A stretch of 64,000 bases of DNA from positions 2,418,001 to 2,482,000 of the forward strand of contig NZ_CP044532.1 in NCBI RefSeq assembly GCF_026427775.1. The letters are read 5' to 3'. Position numbers and translations under genes: made by a program. How positions within the stretch are numbered: position 1 is the stretch's first letter; each line of letters starts with the position of its first letter. The notes below the pieces were generated by a model. It was given only the letters and a program-made list of their open reading frames with translations, ran no database searches and had not been told where the DNA came from. This stretch comes from Arthrobacter sp. CDRTa11. GTDB lineage: Bacteria; Actinomycetota; Actinomycetes; Actinomycetales; Micrococcaceae. This document shows positions 15,921 through 24,485 of this stretch, one piece after another.

Positions 15921-16685
15921 ATGCGTTTTCAAGGAAAGGTAGTCCTGATAACCGGAGCTGCCGGCGGTCTGGGTGAAGCGTCCACCCGAAAGTTCGCCGC
16001 GGAAGGCGCCCAACTGATCCTCACGGACCTGGACCACGAGAAGGTAGAAACCCTGGCTGCCAAATGCAGAGCCGAATTCGGTACATCTGTGGTGGCACTG
16101 GGCGGCGACATTGGCGAAGAGACCGTCGTAAACGATGTAGTGGCTGCCGGCCTAGCGAAGTTCGGCAGGATCGACATCCTGTTCAACAACGCCGGAATCA
16201 ATCCGACAGGAAACGTTGTTGAAACGAGCCTTGATGTCTGGGACAGGACGATGAGCATCAATCTTCGTTCAGCGTTCATGATGACGTCCCGGGTTGTACC
16301 CGGAATGGTCAGCGCCGGCGGTGGCGTGATCGTAAACACCGCGTCCATTGCCTCCTTCAAAGCGTCGACCAACGAAGCCGCCTACAGCGTTTCCAAAGCC
16401 GCGCTGCTGCAACTCACCAAAGTGACCGCCCGTGACTTCGCCGATGCAAACATCAGGGCCAACGCAGTTTGTGCCGGCATTCTCGAAAATTTCATGGCCG
16501 ATCGGAAAGCGATCTCATCGGACGAGATGATCGAAAAACGCCGGAACCGAGTGCGGGAAATTGTCCCCTTCAAGCGAGAAGGACGCTATGAGGAGATCGC
16601 CAACGTTGTGGCGTTCCTGGCCAGCGACGACGCCTCCTACATCACAGGAGCAGCGCTGACAGCCGATGGCGGACTCACCGTATGA
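15921..16685 (+). CDS. Short-chain dehydrogenase/reductase (SDR)
   Basis: A 254-residue classical SDR. Cofactor motif TGAAGGLG is at 11-18, D37-type acidic residue follows in LTDLDHEK (NAD preference), NNAG is at about 90, the catalytic serine lies in NTASIASF, and the Y-K pair in YSVSKAAL. The C-terminal FLASDDASYITGAALTADGG is the usual SDR end. It sits inside the importer operon between permease and ATPase genes, so it most likely oxidises an alcohol of the imported compound or of its first breakdown product. Confidence 0.88.
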   Translation: MRFQGKVVLITGAAGGLGEASTRKFAAEGAQLILTDLDHEKVETLAAKCRAEFGTSVVALGGDIGEETVVNDVVAAGLAKFGRIDILFNNAGINPTGNVVETSLDVWDRTMSINLRSAFMMTSRVVPGMVSAGGGVIVNTASIASFKASTNEAAYSVSKAALLQLTKVTARDFADANIRANAVCAGILENFMADRKAISSDEMIEKRRNRVREIVPFKREGRYEEIANVVAFLASDDASYITGAALTADGGLTV

Positions 16686-16700
16686 AAGGGGCCAAAGGCC

Positions 16701-17609
16701 ATGACAGATCCGCTAGTTAAGAATGAGGATGAACTCATGACTAATGAGGACATCGACGCCGTCGAGTTCACGCCCATACCCATGCCGGAACCGGATGGGC
16801 AGCCCGAAGCGACCGAGGCGCGGACGCCCATTATTTCCCTAAGGAACGTCAGGAAAACCTACAACGCAGGGACGCCCAAAGAAGTCACCGTCCTCAAAGG
16901 CATCAGTCTGGACATTTATCCCGGTGAAGTAGTGGTGTTGGTAGGTCCCAGTGGCTGCGGGAAGAGCACCCTACTGCGGTCCATGAACCTCATCGCGCCC
17001 CCCGACAGCGGAAAGATAACGTTCAAGGGCAGCACGTGGTCCAACAGCCAGATTGATTTCTTCGATTTCAAGGCCCGGCGGGCAGAAATGCGGGCCATCG
17101 CCGCATGGCGCATGTCCATGGGCATGGTATTTCAGAGCTTTAATCTGTTCCCGCACAGGACGGTCCTGCAGAATGCCATGATCGGTCCACTTCGGGCGAA
17201 GAACACAGACCGGGCTGAGGCCGAAAAACTCGCACTGGCCGGGCTCCGCAAAGTCGGAATGGAGGAAAAGAAGGACTTTTTCCCCAGCAGCCTCTCCGGC
17301 GGGCAGAAGCAAAGGGTGGCGATCGCGCGAGCCCTTGCAATGCAGCCGGAGGTCATGCTCTTTGACGAAGCCACGTCCGCCCTGGACCCGGAACTGCGGG
17401 TCGACATTCTTGAGGAAATGAAGCAGCTCGCCTCCGAGGGAATGACCATGGTGGTCGTAACCCACGAACTGGCGTTCGCGAGGGAAGTAGGCAGCCGGGT
17501 CATTTTCATGGAGAACGGCCAAATCGCAGAGGACGGACCTGCCAAGGAAACCATCGATAACGCAACCCATCCACGCTTCATCGAGTTCCTCCGTGCGCTT
17601 CACCACTGA
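16701..17609 (+). CDS. ABC transporter ATP-binding protein (GlnQ/HisP type) with N-terminal extension
   Basis: A 302-residue ATPase. The first 45 residues are an acidic extension not usual for the family. The nucleotide-binding domain follows with Walker A GPSGCGKST, Q-loop VFQSFNLFPH, signature LSGGQKQR, Walker B EVMLFDEATSALDPE and switch histidine in VVVTHELAFA. A second in-frame ATG 13 codons on (GAGGATG upstream) is also possible. It follows the SDR gene by 15 bases. A second ATPase gene at 17705 means that the operon encodes two ATPases for two permeases, perhaps a heterodimeric motor. Confidence 0.85.
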   Translation: MTDPLVKNEDELMTNEDIDAVEFTPIPMPEPDGQPEATEARTPIISLRNVRKTYNAGTPKEVTVLKGISLDIYPGEVVVLVGPSGCGKSTLLRSMNLIAPPDSGKITFKGSTWSNSQIDFFDFKARRAEMRAIAAWRMSMGMVFQSFNLFPHRTVLQNAMIGPLRAKNTDRAEAEKLALAGLRKVGMEEKKDFFPSSLSGGQKQRVAIARALAMQPEVMLFDEATSALDPELRVDILEEMKQLASEGMTMVVVTHELAFAREVGSRVIFMENGQIAEDGPAKETIDNATHPRFIEFLRALHH

Positions 17610-17704
17610 CAACTAGAGCGCATCTGCCCCGATGAACGGATTACACGCCTTGGTACAGGGCGTGCCGCAAGCAGCACCCCGTTACGCAAATAAAGGAAGA
17701 GCAA

Positions 17705-18433
17705 ATGATCAGTGTTAAGGGCGTATCGAAGTCCTATGGGGACGTTGAGGTCCTGACCGGTTGTTCCCTCCAGGTGGAGAAAGGGGAGGTCGTCGTAATC
17801 TGCGGCCCCTCAGGTTCGGGCAAGAGCACCTTCATCAAAACCCTCAACGGATTGGAACCAATTAACTCCGGATCCATCGACATCGCGGGTTTCACGCTGC
17901 AGCCGAGGAAGAAGGTTCCCCGGAAGCTCCACTTCAACGTCGGCATGGTCTTCCAGCACTTCGAGCTGTTTCCGCACCTCACAGCACTGCAGAACGTGGC
18001 TCTGCCGCAGCTCAAAGTACTCCGTCGGAGCAAAAAGGAAGCGATGGAGCGCTCAGCACACCTGCTGGCCCGCGTAGGCCTGGAGGCGCACGCAGACAAG
18101 TACCCGCAGAGCCTGTCCGGCGGGCAACAGCAGCGTGTTGCAATAGCCCGCACCTTGGCCATGGACCCAAAAATCATGCTCTTCGACGAGCCAACCTCGG
18201 CGCTTGATCCAGAGATGGTCAACGAAGTGCTCGCTGTCATGACCGGTCTGGCAAAGGAGGGTATGACGATGCTCTGCGTTACCCACGAAATGGGGTTTGC
18301 CAAACGAGCGGCCGACCGGGTGGTTTTTATGGACCACGGCAGAATCCTTGAAGATCTTCCCGTCGAAGATTTCTTCACCAACTCAACCACGCAGCGTGCT
18401 CGCGACTTTCTCTCCAAAATCCTGGTGCTCTAG
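17705..18433 (+). CDS. ABC transporter ATP-binding protein (GlnQ type), second copy
   Basis: A 242-residue ATPase without extension. Walker [10 protein letters not shown] is near 37-45, Q-loop [14 protein letters not shown], signature LSGGQQQR, Walker [16 protein letters not shown], and switch histidine [10 protein letters not shown]. It is clearly different from the ATPase at 16701 rather than a recent duplicate. The ribosome binding site AAAGGAAG precedes the ATG by seven bases. The 95-base gap before it and the operator after it (18472) mark it as the end of the importer operon. Confidence 0.86.
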   Translation: MISVKGVSKSYGDVEVLTGCSLQVEKGEVVVICGPSGSGKSTFIKTLNGLEPINSGSIDIAGFTLQPRKKVPRKLHFNVGMVFQHFELFPHLTALQNVALPQLKVLRRSKKEAMERSAHLLARVGLEAHADKYPQSLSGGQQQRVAIARTLAMDPKIMLFDEPTSALDPEMVNEVLAVMTGLAKEGMTMLCVTHEMGFAKRAADRVVFMDHGRILEDLPVEDFFTNSTTQRARDFLSKILVL

Positions 18434-18471
18434 GGAGCACGCGCTGGAACACATTTCATTGGTAAAGATCT

Positions 18472-18493
18472 CCTATAGGATTTCCAATAGTAT
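18472..18493. promoter_or_regulatory. Tandem CCTATA-type operator upstream of the FAD dehydrogenase operon
   Basis: CCTATAGG (itself palindromic) and CCAATAGT start 12 bases apart, about 30-50 bases before the ATG at 18521. Same spacing and similar core as at 13384, 24427 and 25646. Confidence 0.55.
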
Positions 18494-18520
18494 TATCACC
18501 AACTACGAAGGATCATCACC

Positions 18521-20152
18521 ATGAGCAGGCCTACATATGACCTGGCGGTGGTTGGCTCTGGCGGAGCCGCCCTCGTTGCAGCCTGCGCGGCGGCTGACCG
18601 CGGTCTTTCGGTGATCGTGCTGGAATCAACAGATTTCCTTGGCGGGACCACCGCCTTGTCGGGTGGCCAGATGTGGATTCCCTGCTCGCCGGCAATGATC
18701 CGTGCAGGGTTCCATGATTCTGTGGACGCGGCAATGGCGTACCTGCAGCGGGTGACCCTCGGGGTATCCCCATCGGCCAATCTGCGGTCTTTCCTGGAAA
18801 ATGCACCCAATTTCATCACCTACCTCGAAGAAGAGCTCAACATACCCGTCGTTAATATTGACCGTCCCGACTACCACCCAGAATGGGCGGGCGCAGCGAT
18901 GGGCCGCACTGTTGAACCCCTCCCCGTTCCCGCTCAGGATCTCGGCGCCTGGAGGGAACGAACACGTACCTCTCCTACCAGGCGGCCCGTCACCGGGCCC
19001 GAGACCCGCACTGCGCTAGACAACGTTCTCGTGGCGGAGCGGCAAGCGTCCGACGTGCGGACCCAGGGATCCGGACTCGTTGCGGGACTCGTCAGCGCGG
19101 CCTTGCGCCGCGGCGTTGAACTGCGGATCCGCGCCCGAGTAACGTCCGTCAGCCGGTCGATTGGACAATTCGTGCTCGGCATTGAGGATGGAGACGTCGG
19201 AGCCCAAAACGTTGTCCTCGCATCAGGCGGTTTCGCCCGCAACTCCGATCTCCGCAAGGACTTCCTTCCGCCCGTGGAGATTGTTCCGACGGCTGCTCCC
19301 GGGTCGCTGGGAGACAGTATCCGGCTGGGCACGGCGTTGGGAGGCAGGCTGCGCGGAATGAGCGAAGCCTGGTGGACTGCCGCCGCATCTATCGAGGGCG
19401 AGACTATCGATGGCGTAGCCCTTCACAGGAATGTGGTTCGGGAGCTCGCCTACCCAGGCTCGATTCTGGTGAACGCGGCCGGCGTCCGCTTCGTGAATGA
19501 GGCGAGCTCCTACAACGATCTGGGTAAGTCGTTCTACACGTTTGACGCCGCGGGCCATCGGTTCCCCAACCAACCCGCATGGCTCATTTTCGATGCCAAC
19601 TTCAGGAGCACCCGATCCGTAGCAGGCATCGGGCCCTCGGCACCGGCGCCGAAGGAATTCATCGAGGCGGACGATCTCTCATCCCTTGCCAGGAAGTGCG
19701 GCATCGACGCCGCGGCCCTGCACCTGACCGTGGCAGAGAACAACAACTCAGCCCACACCGGAGCGGACAGAAGGTTCAGCCGCGGCGCAAACGCGCACGA
19801 CCGGTTCAACGGGGAAGAAGCGCATCAACCCAACCCGTGCCTTGGCCCCATCACTGAACCGCCGTTCGTTGCCGTGCCCATCACCCTGGGCGCAAATGGC
19901 ACCAAGGGGGGTCTGGTCACCGACGAATTTTCCCGTGTACTTGACCACCGCGGCGAACCCATCCAGGGCCTCTTCGCAGTGGGCGAATCCGCAGCCGCCC
20001 TCATGGGCCCAGGCTATGCCGGATCCGGTGCCTCTCTCGGTCCGGCGCTGACATCCGCATTCACCCTTGCAGTCAAGCTTTCGCCCCCCGACCCGGAGTC
20101 CATGGGCTCCCATACAGGCATGGTGACGAGGACGGAAAGGGCAGGACAATGA
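18521..20152 (+). CDS. FAD-dependent dehydrogenase (FAD_binding_2; ketosteroid dehydrogenase/fumarate reductase-like)
   Basis: A 543-residue flavoprotein. The N-terminal dinucleotide motif is YDLAVVGSGGAALVAACAAA at 6-25, followed by VIVLESTDFLGGTTALSGGQ. The C-terminal FAD site is visible as GLFAVGESAAALMGPGYAGS. Relatives such as 3-ketosteroid-delta-1-dehydrogenases insert a double bond next to a carbonyl. The MBL hydrolase gene begins inside its stop codon (ATGA at 20149-20152). It opens a four-gene operon with the hydrolase, a ThDP enzyme and a P-loop protein. A steroid substrate is not implied by the neighbours; an alicyclic ketone is more likely. Confidence 0.83.
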   Translation: MSRPTYDLAVVGSGGAALVAACAAADRGLSVIVLESTDFLGGTTALSGGQMWIPCSPAMIRAGFHDSVDAAMAYLQRVTLGVSPSANLRSFLENAPNFITYLEEELNIPVVNIDRPDYHPEWAGAAMGRTVEPLPVPAQDLGAWRERTRTSPTRRPVTGPETRTALDNVLVAERQASDVRTQGSGLVAGLVSAALRRGVELRIRARVTSVSRSIGQFVLGIEDGDVGAQNVVLASGGFARNSDLRKDFLPPVEIVPTAAPGSLGDSIRLGTALGGRLRGMSEAWWTAAASIEGETIDGVALHRNVVRELAYPGSILVNAAGVRFVNEASSYNDLGKSFYTFDAAGHRFPNQPAWLIFDANFRSTRSVAGIGPSAPAPKEFIEADDLSSLARKCGIDAAALHLTVAENNNSAHTGADRRFSRGANAHDRFNGEEAHQPNPCLGPITEPPFVAVPITLGANGTKGGLVTDEFSRVLDHRGEPIQGLFAVGESAAALMGPGYAGSGASLGPALTSAFTLAVKLSPPDPESMGSHTGMVTRTERAGQ

Positions 20153-21039
20153 ACAGCACCGCAGACACGGCATTCGGACGCCCGAGCGTAAATGAAGTCG
20201 TAGTACTTGGCTCTGCCGGTGGCCCGACACCCAAGCCCGGCCGGCGCCCGGTGTCGCATGCCGTCATCATCGATGATGAGGTGACGCTCATCGACTGTGG
20301 AAACGGCACGGTCAACCACTTTGTCACCGCAGGGCTGGATCTGGGCCAGCTCAGACGGATTCTCATAACGCACCATCACATCGACCATGTGGCTGACGTC
20401 GCCATGTTGCTGCACTTGGCGTGGTCTCAGCTGGACAGGGTTATCCAGGTCATCGGCCCACCGCCCTTGGCAAGACTTTTCGAGCTCCACTACGAGGCTT
20501 TCGAATTCGACATCCGCTCCCGCATGGATGACGAAGGACGGAAGCACCTGAGGGAGTTTGTCGAGGTCATCGAAATCGAGGCGGATGCGACCATTCAACT
20601 TGGCAAAGCGGTGATAACCGCGGTGTTGGTTGATCATCAACCGGTGCCTTATGCCTTCGGCTACAGGATCGACCAATCGGGCCTGAGTGTGTGCTTCTCA
20701 GGGGACACCCGGCCCTCCAATTTCCTGGCCAGGCTCGCTCAGGACGCGGACTTGCTCGTCCACGAAACCACGTATCTGGCCAACGCTGCCGACTACCTCA
20801 GCCCAGCAAGGGCAGCCCGCGTACTACCCCGCATGAACTCAGTCCACAGCGACCCAACGGGCGCCGCCCGGATCGCGGCATCTGCCAAGGCGAAAGCCCT
20901 TCTCCTCTGCCCTGTTGGCACCTTCGGACCGGCGTCCGACGAGGAAATACTGGCCGAAGCCGGCGTCGAGTTTCCCGGAAAGACCTGGGTTGGCAGCGAC
21001 TTCCTGCGAGTCCCACTTCCCATCAAAGGAGAGATCTAA
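20149..21039 (+). CDS. MBL-fold metallohydrolase (RNase Z/arylsulfatase-like subgroup)
   Basis: A 296-residue metallo-beta-lactamase-fold hydrolase. The metal-site motif HHHIDH occupies 75-80 (pattern HxHxDH). A later D in CFSGDTRPSN and H in LVHETTYL complete the two-metal site. The N-terminal strand EVVVLGSAGGPTPKPGRRPV is typical of RNase Z-like members that also include lactonases and esterases. In this operon a hydrolase of a cyclic ester, lactone or CoA thioester is more plausible than RNA processing. Four-base overlap with the flavoprotein gene indicates coupled translation. Confidence 0.82.
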   Translation: MNSTADTAFGRPSVNEVVVLGSAGGPTPKPGRRPVSHAVIIDDEVTLIDCGNGTVNHFVTAGLDLGQLRRILITHHHIDHVADVAMLLHLAWSQLDRVIQVIGPPPLARLFELHYEAFEFDIRSRMDDEGRKHLREFVEVIEIEADATIQLGKAVITAVLVDHQPVPYAFGYRIDQSGLSVCFSGDTRPSNFLARLAQDADLLVHETTYLANAADYLSPARAARVLPRMNSVHSDPTGAARIAASAKAKALLLCPVGTFGPASDEEILAEAGVEFPGKTWVGSDFLRVPLPIKGEI

Positions 21040-21042
21040 GTT

Positions 21043-22647
21043 ATGACCACGTACAACACCGGCGGCGAAGCCGTCGTCAACAGCCTTAAGGCGAACGGCC
21101 TAACCACCATTTTCGGATTGCCTGGCGTACAGAACGACTGGCTCTACAACGCCTTTTATGACGCGGGAGAGGACATTCGCGTGATCCACACCCGTCATGA
21201 GCAGGGTGCCGCATACATGGCTCTGGGCCACACCTTGGCCACGGGCAAGCCAAGCGTCTGCAATGTTGTGCCAGGGCCAGGCGTTCTGAACGCCGGGGCG
21301 GCGCTTGCCACTGCGTACGGATTGAATGCAAAGATGCTGTTCCTTACCGGTCAGGTCCCGCAGAAGATGATTGGCCGGGAAATGGGAACGCTGCATGAGG
21401 TCCCGGACCAGCCTGGGCTCCTTCGTTCCCTCACAAAGCACTACGACAGGGTCACCCATCCAGCAGAAGCGGGAACCAAAATTGCGGCTGCCATCGGCGC
21501 CCTGAACACCGGACGGCCCCGTCCGGCTGCGATTGAGGTGCCGATGGACGTGCTGGAGCATCGTGCTCCGGTCCCGGACCGGTTCCCTGTCGCTGACGGT
21601 CCCCAAGACGTCATCGATGAGGAAGGAATAGAAAAAGCCCTCTCCATCCTGGGCAACGCCAAGAATCCCATGATCTTCGTCGCCAACGGGGCACAGGATG
21701 TCTCAGCCGAAGTCACACGGCTTGCTGAAATTCTTCAGGCACCCGTGGTCGGCTACCGCACAGGACGCGGCATCGTCGACAGCCGGCATCCCCTCAGCTG
21801 CTTTCTGCCCGAGGCCAAGCCCCTGTGGGCCGAGACCGACGTTCTCATCACTCTGGGAGGCAGCGCACGCTCGGCTCTCCAGGGCTGGGGGAGAGGCGCG
21901 CGCAAGGTGATCCGAATCGACGTCGACCAGACTGTCCACGGCCGCTATGGCCAGCCCGATGCGGCAATCACGGGGCGCCTCGAATCACACCTCCCGGTCC
22001 TCATCGAAGGACTGGAGAAGAGAGGCATCCAGAATGCCGACATCACCGAGCAAATGACACTGGTGCATAAGGAGTGGCGGGAACGCAGCGCCGTACTGGA
22101 CCAGCAGACCGCCTTTCTCACTGTCATTCGCGAGGCGCTTGGCATCGATGGCATCTTCGTCGATGAACTCACCCAGGTCGGCTTTGCCAGCCGCATCCTG
22201 CTGCCGGTCTACAAGCCCCGGACTTTCATCTCCACCGGCTATATGGGCACGCTCGGCTATGGCTTCCCCACTGCCCTGGGAGCCAAGGTCGCAAAACCAG
22301 ACACGCGCGTGCTTTCGGTGACAGGCGACGGTGGTTTCATGTTCGCCGCAACGGAGTTGGCAACTGCAGTTCAGCACAATATCGGGTTGGTCACGGTTCT
22401 TTTTAACAATTCCCAGTACGGCAACGTCCAGCAGATGCAGCGGGACCTCTACGGTGGAAAGGTGATAGCCACCGACCTGGTTAACCCGAACTTCGAGCAG
22501 TTCGTCACGTCATTCGGAGCCTCCTACGGACGTGCCACATCGCCGCAGGAACTGGCCCCGGTACTCGAGAACGCCTTCAGGTCCGGCAAACCCACCGTGG
22601 TGGAGGTTGTAGTCGGCGACATGATCAGCGTGGACCAGTTCCGGTGA
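21043..22647 (+). CDS. Thiamine-diphosphate-dependent enzyme (acetolactate synthase/benzoylformate decarboxylase family)
   Basis: A 534-residue ThDP enzyme. The N-terminal pyrimidine-binding domain shows TIFGLPGVQNDWLYNAF and the catalytic glutamate in HTRHEQGAAYMALGH (E around 49). The C-terminal domain has GYGFPTALGAK and the ThDP/Mg motif GDGGFMFAATELATAV followed by LFNNSQYGN. Members decarboxylate 2-oxo acids or cleave 1,2-diketones (cyclohexane-1,2-dione hydrolase, IolD). Length is closer to decarboxylases. The gene is flanked by a flavoprotein, a hydrolase and, farther on, an aldehyde dehydrogenase, consistent with producing an aldehyde. The next gene starts within its stop (GTGA). Confidence 0.85.
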   Translation: MTTYNTGGEAVVNSLKANGLTTIFGLPGVQNDWLYNAFYDAGEDIRVIHTRHEQGAAYMALGHTLATGKPSVCNVVPGPGVLNAGAALATAYGLNAKMLFLTGQVPQKMIGREMGTLHEVPDQPGLLRSLTKHYDRVTHPAEAGTKIAAAIGALNTGRPRPAAIEVPMDVLEHRAPVPDRFPVADGPQDVIDEEGIEKALSILGNAKNPMIFVANGAQDVSAEVTRLAEILQAPVVGYRTGRGIVDSRHPLSCFLPEAKPLWAETDVLITLGGSARSALQGWGRGARKVIRIDVDQTVHGRYGQPDAAITGRLESHLPVLIEGLEKRGIQNADITEQMTLVHKEWRERSAVLDQQTAFLTVIREALGIDGIFVDELTQVGFASRILLPVYKPRTFISTGYMGTLGYGFPTALGAKVAKPDTRVLSVTGDGGFMFAATELATAVQHNIGLVTVLFNNSQYGNVQQMQRDLYGGKVIATDLVNPNFEQFVTSFGASYGRATSPQELAPVLENAFRSGKPTVVEVVVGDMISVDQFR

Positions 22648-23513
22648 CGGGAAAACCCGTGACAGACAAACCGAAGAGTCCTCCGGCTCCGTACCTTCAG
22701 GAACTGTGGAGCAGAATCGCAGGGCTTCGCTGTATCGTCGTCGTCGGACTGCCCGGTACAGGGAAGAGCCTCCTCGTCCGTGAGATCGCGGCGGCAGCCG
22801 ACGCAGACGGACGCCACAGCACCGTCATGCAATGGGACGTCTCGCGAGAATCCTGGGACAGTCACCCTTCGGCGGCGGCTACATATCCTGAAATTGATGG
22901 CGTCACCCATGAGGGCATCCGAACGGCGATGGGCACTTGGGTCCGGGAAGCCGTCGGAGATTGGTATTCCCAGCACGTCGACAGGGATGATTTGCTCATC
23001 GTTGAAGCCCCGCACATCGGCGGTAGGTTCTCAGAACTCGCCCACGTCGTTGACGACGTGGCCGAATCAGGCCTGCGGGGGCCGGGCACGCTATTCGTTC
23101 TCGTGGCCCCTACCAAGGAGCTTCAGCTGAGGCTGAAAAACCAGCGAGCCGCAGACATGGAGAGCCAGGGGGAGGGCTCGTACGAAAGTAACAACGCCTC
23201 GCCGGATCTCTTGGATGAGCTCACGAACTCATTGCGTGGACCAGCCCAGGAACTCGGGATAGTGAGCACCTCCTCCACCGGATACGATCCGGAGCTCTAT
23301 GCAGAACTGATGCAACATGTTCTGCGGCACAGGAACGTTCTCGTGTTGCGCCCGGACCAGCTCATGGAGGTTACTGGATCCGTCTACTCATTGGGAGACC
23401 AGTCCAACAGGCTCTGGGCAACGGAAGAACAGGTTCAGCGGTCCTTGGACGTTGTTGAATCCATGTCCCAAAAGGAACTGGTCCAACATACGAGCGACTG
23501 GTTCCGCTCGTAG
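22644..23513 (+). CDS. P-loop ATP/GTP-binding protein of unknown function
   Basis: A 289-residue protein. IVVVGLPGTGKSLLVREIAA holds a clear Walker A (GLPGTGKS at 35-42). A likely Walker B-type segment is RDDLLIVEAPHIGG near 115-128. LFVLVAPTKELQLRLKNQRA resembles the base-recognition and lid part of small nucleotide kinases (zeta-toxin or kinase-like). The remainder is not recognised. It starts at GTG overlapping the stop of the ThDP gene, so it is translationally coupled to a catabolic enzyme, which is unusual. It could be a small-molecule kinase or an activator of the operon's enzymes. A second GTG at 22659 is an alternative start. Confidence 0.6.
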   Translation: MTGKPVTDKPKSPPAPYLQELWSRIAGLRCIVVVGLPGTGKSLLVREIAAAADADGRHSTVMQWDVSRESWDSHPSAAATYPEIDGVTHEGIRTAMGTWVREAVGDWYSQHVDRDDLLIVEAPHIGGRFSELAHVVDDVAESGLRGPGTLFVLVAPTKELQLRLKNQRAADMESQGEGSYESNNASPDLLDELTNSLRGPAQELGIVSTSSTGYDPELYAELMQHVLRHRNVLVLRPDQLMEVTGSVYSLGDQSNRLWATEEQVQRSLDVVESMSQKELVQHTSDWFRS

Positions 23514-23653
23514 GCGTTGGCCGCCGGAAGGAGGCCCTTCCCCGGACATGCAGCCTGTGGAGGAGTAGACACGTCGAGCTTTGGCAGCTAGCCAACGAAA
23601 AGGCGGGCCGGCCCCTTAGGAGCCGCTCCGCTCTTTCGGGGATTGGAATCCGG
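23514..23653. other. Convergent intergenic gap
   Basis: This lies between the stops of the P-loop gene (+) and the GntR gene (-). A weak hairpin TTGGC-AGCTA-GCCAA is at 23581-23595 and a GC-rich GGGCCGGCCC palindrome follows. Termination is likely here, but I cannot point to a strong terminator. Confidence 0.3.
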
Positions 23654-24343
23654 TTAGGCTGCGCTGCGATTGCTCAGTTTCTCCTGGACACGGCGCACCA
23701 GGACCAGCGTGTGCTCGCGGCTTATCTCTTCGAGATTTGTGTCGGCTTCGCCGTTCTCGATGGCGTCGATGATCCGTGTATGGAAGCCGATGGTTTCCTT
23801 ACCGGCAGATAGTCCCAAGGTCTGAATGATGATGCCGCGTTCGCGGGCGAACACCAAGCTGCTGACTGTGTCCGTCCACTGGGAGAGCCGCTGAAGTTCC
23901 CGGATCAGGAGAACATTGGGGCAGCGACTATGAATCATCTCGTGAAACTGCCGGTTCAGCGTTGTCCATGCCTCAAAATCGAACTCCTCCAAGGCGCCCA
24001 ACAGCTTACCGTTGGTCTCGCGGAGGGCTGAGATCTCCTCACCGGACAGCAGGGGGGCTGCGGCGCGGGTGGCGTACGCCTCCAGGACGGCTTTCATCTC
24101 CATGAGATTGAACCAATGTGTCTTATCAAGCTGAACGATGGAAGGTCCCGAGTTTGTCCCGTATTCAACCAGTCCCTCGGCTTCCAGCCGACGAAGTGCC
24201 TCCCTGATGGGGGCCTGGCTGACGCCGATGTCCTTGACGAGGTTGTCGATGATCAGACGCTGTCCGGCCGCATACTGAGAGCCCACAATGCGTGTCCGCA
24301 ATATTTCATGGGCAAAGTCGACCTTAGACTGGACAGCTGTCAT
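23654..24343 (-). CDS. GntR family transcriptional regulator, FCD type
   Basis: A 229-residue regulator. The winged helix is in 8-75 with LVKDIGVSQAPIREALRRLE as recognition segment and AEGLVEYGTNSG as wing. The FCD domain includes LNRQFHEMIHSRCPN and GFHTRIIDAIENGE. The ATG at 24341-24343 was chosen for its upstream GAGAGGGAAAC; a frame to 24379 exists without such a site. Tandem CCTATA elements stand upstream of this gene (24427), of the importer operon (13384), of the flavoprotein operon (18472) and of the aminotransferase/aldehyde dehydrogenase pair (25646). It is therefore the best candidate regulator for all of them. Confidence 0.87.
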   Translation of the reverse strand: MTAVQSKVDFAHEILRTRIVGSQYAAGQRLIIDNLVKDIGVSQAPIREALRRLEAEGLVEYGTNSGPSIVQLDKTHWFNLMEMKAVLEAYATRAAAPLLSGEEISALRETNGKLLGALEEFDFEAWTTLNRQFHEMIHSRCPNVLLIRELQRLSQWTDTVSSLVFARERGIIIQTLGLSAGKETIGFHTRIIDAIENGEADTNLEEISREHTLVLVRRVQEKLSNRSAA

Positions 24344-24426
24344 GTTTCCCTCTCGGAGCAACTTTGTGGACGAAATCAAGGCTCATGGTCTGCCCGTTTC
24401 CGCATCAGCAACCAACAGCCTACAAA

Positions 24427-24450
24427 GCGTATAGCTAATCCTATGCGATC
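24427..24450. promoter_or_regulatory. Tandem CCTATA-type operator upstream of the GntR gene
   Basis: GCGTATAGC and CCTATGCG have their TAT cores 12 bases apart (24430 and 24442). It lies between the stop of the aminotransferase gene and the start of gntR on the same strand, suggesting that gntR has its own autoregulated promoter. Confidence 0.5.
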
Positions 24451-24485
24451 TCCTTCATTTTCGAAGAGCTTCCATAGGAATGCCT

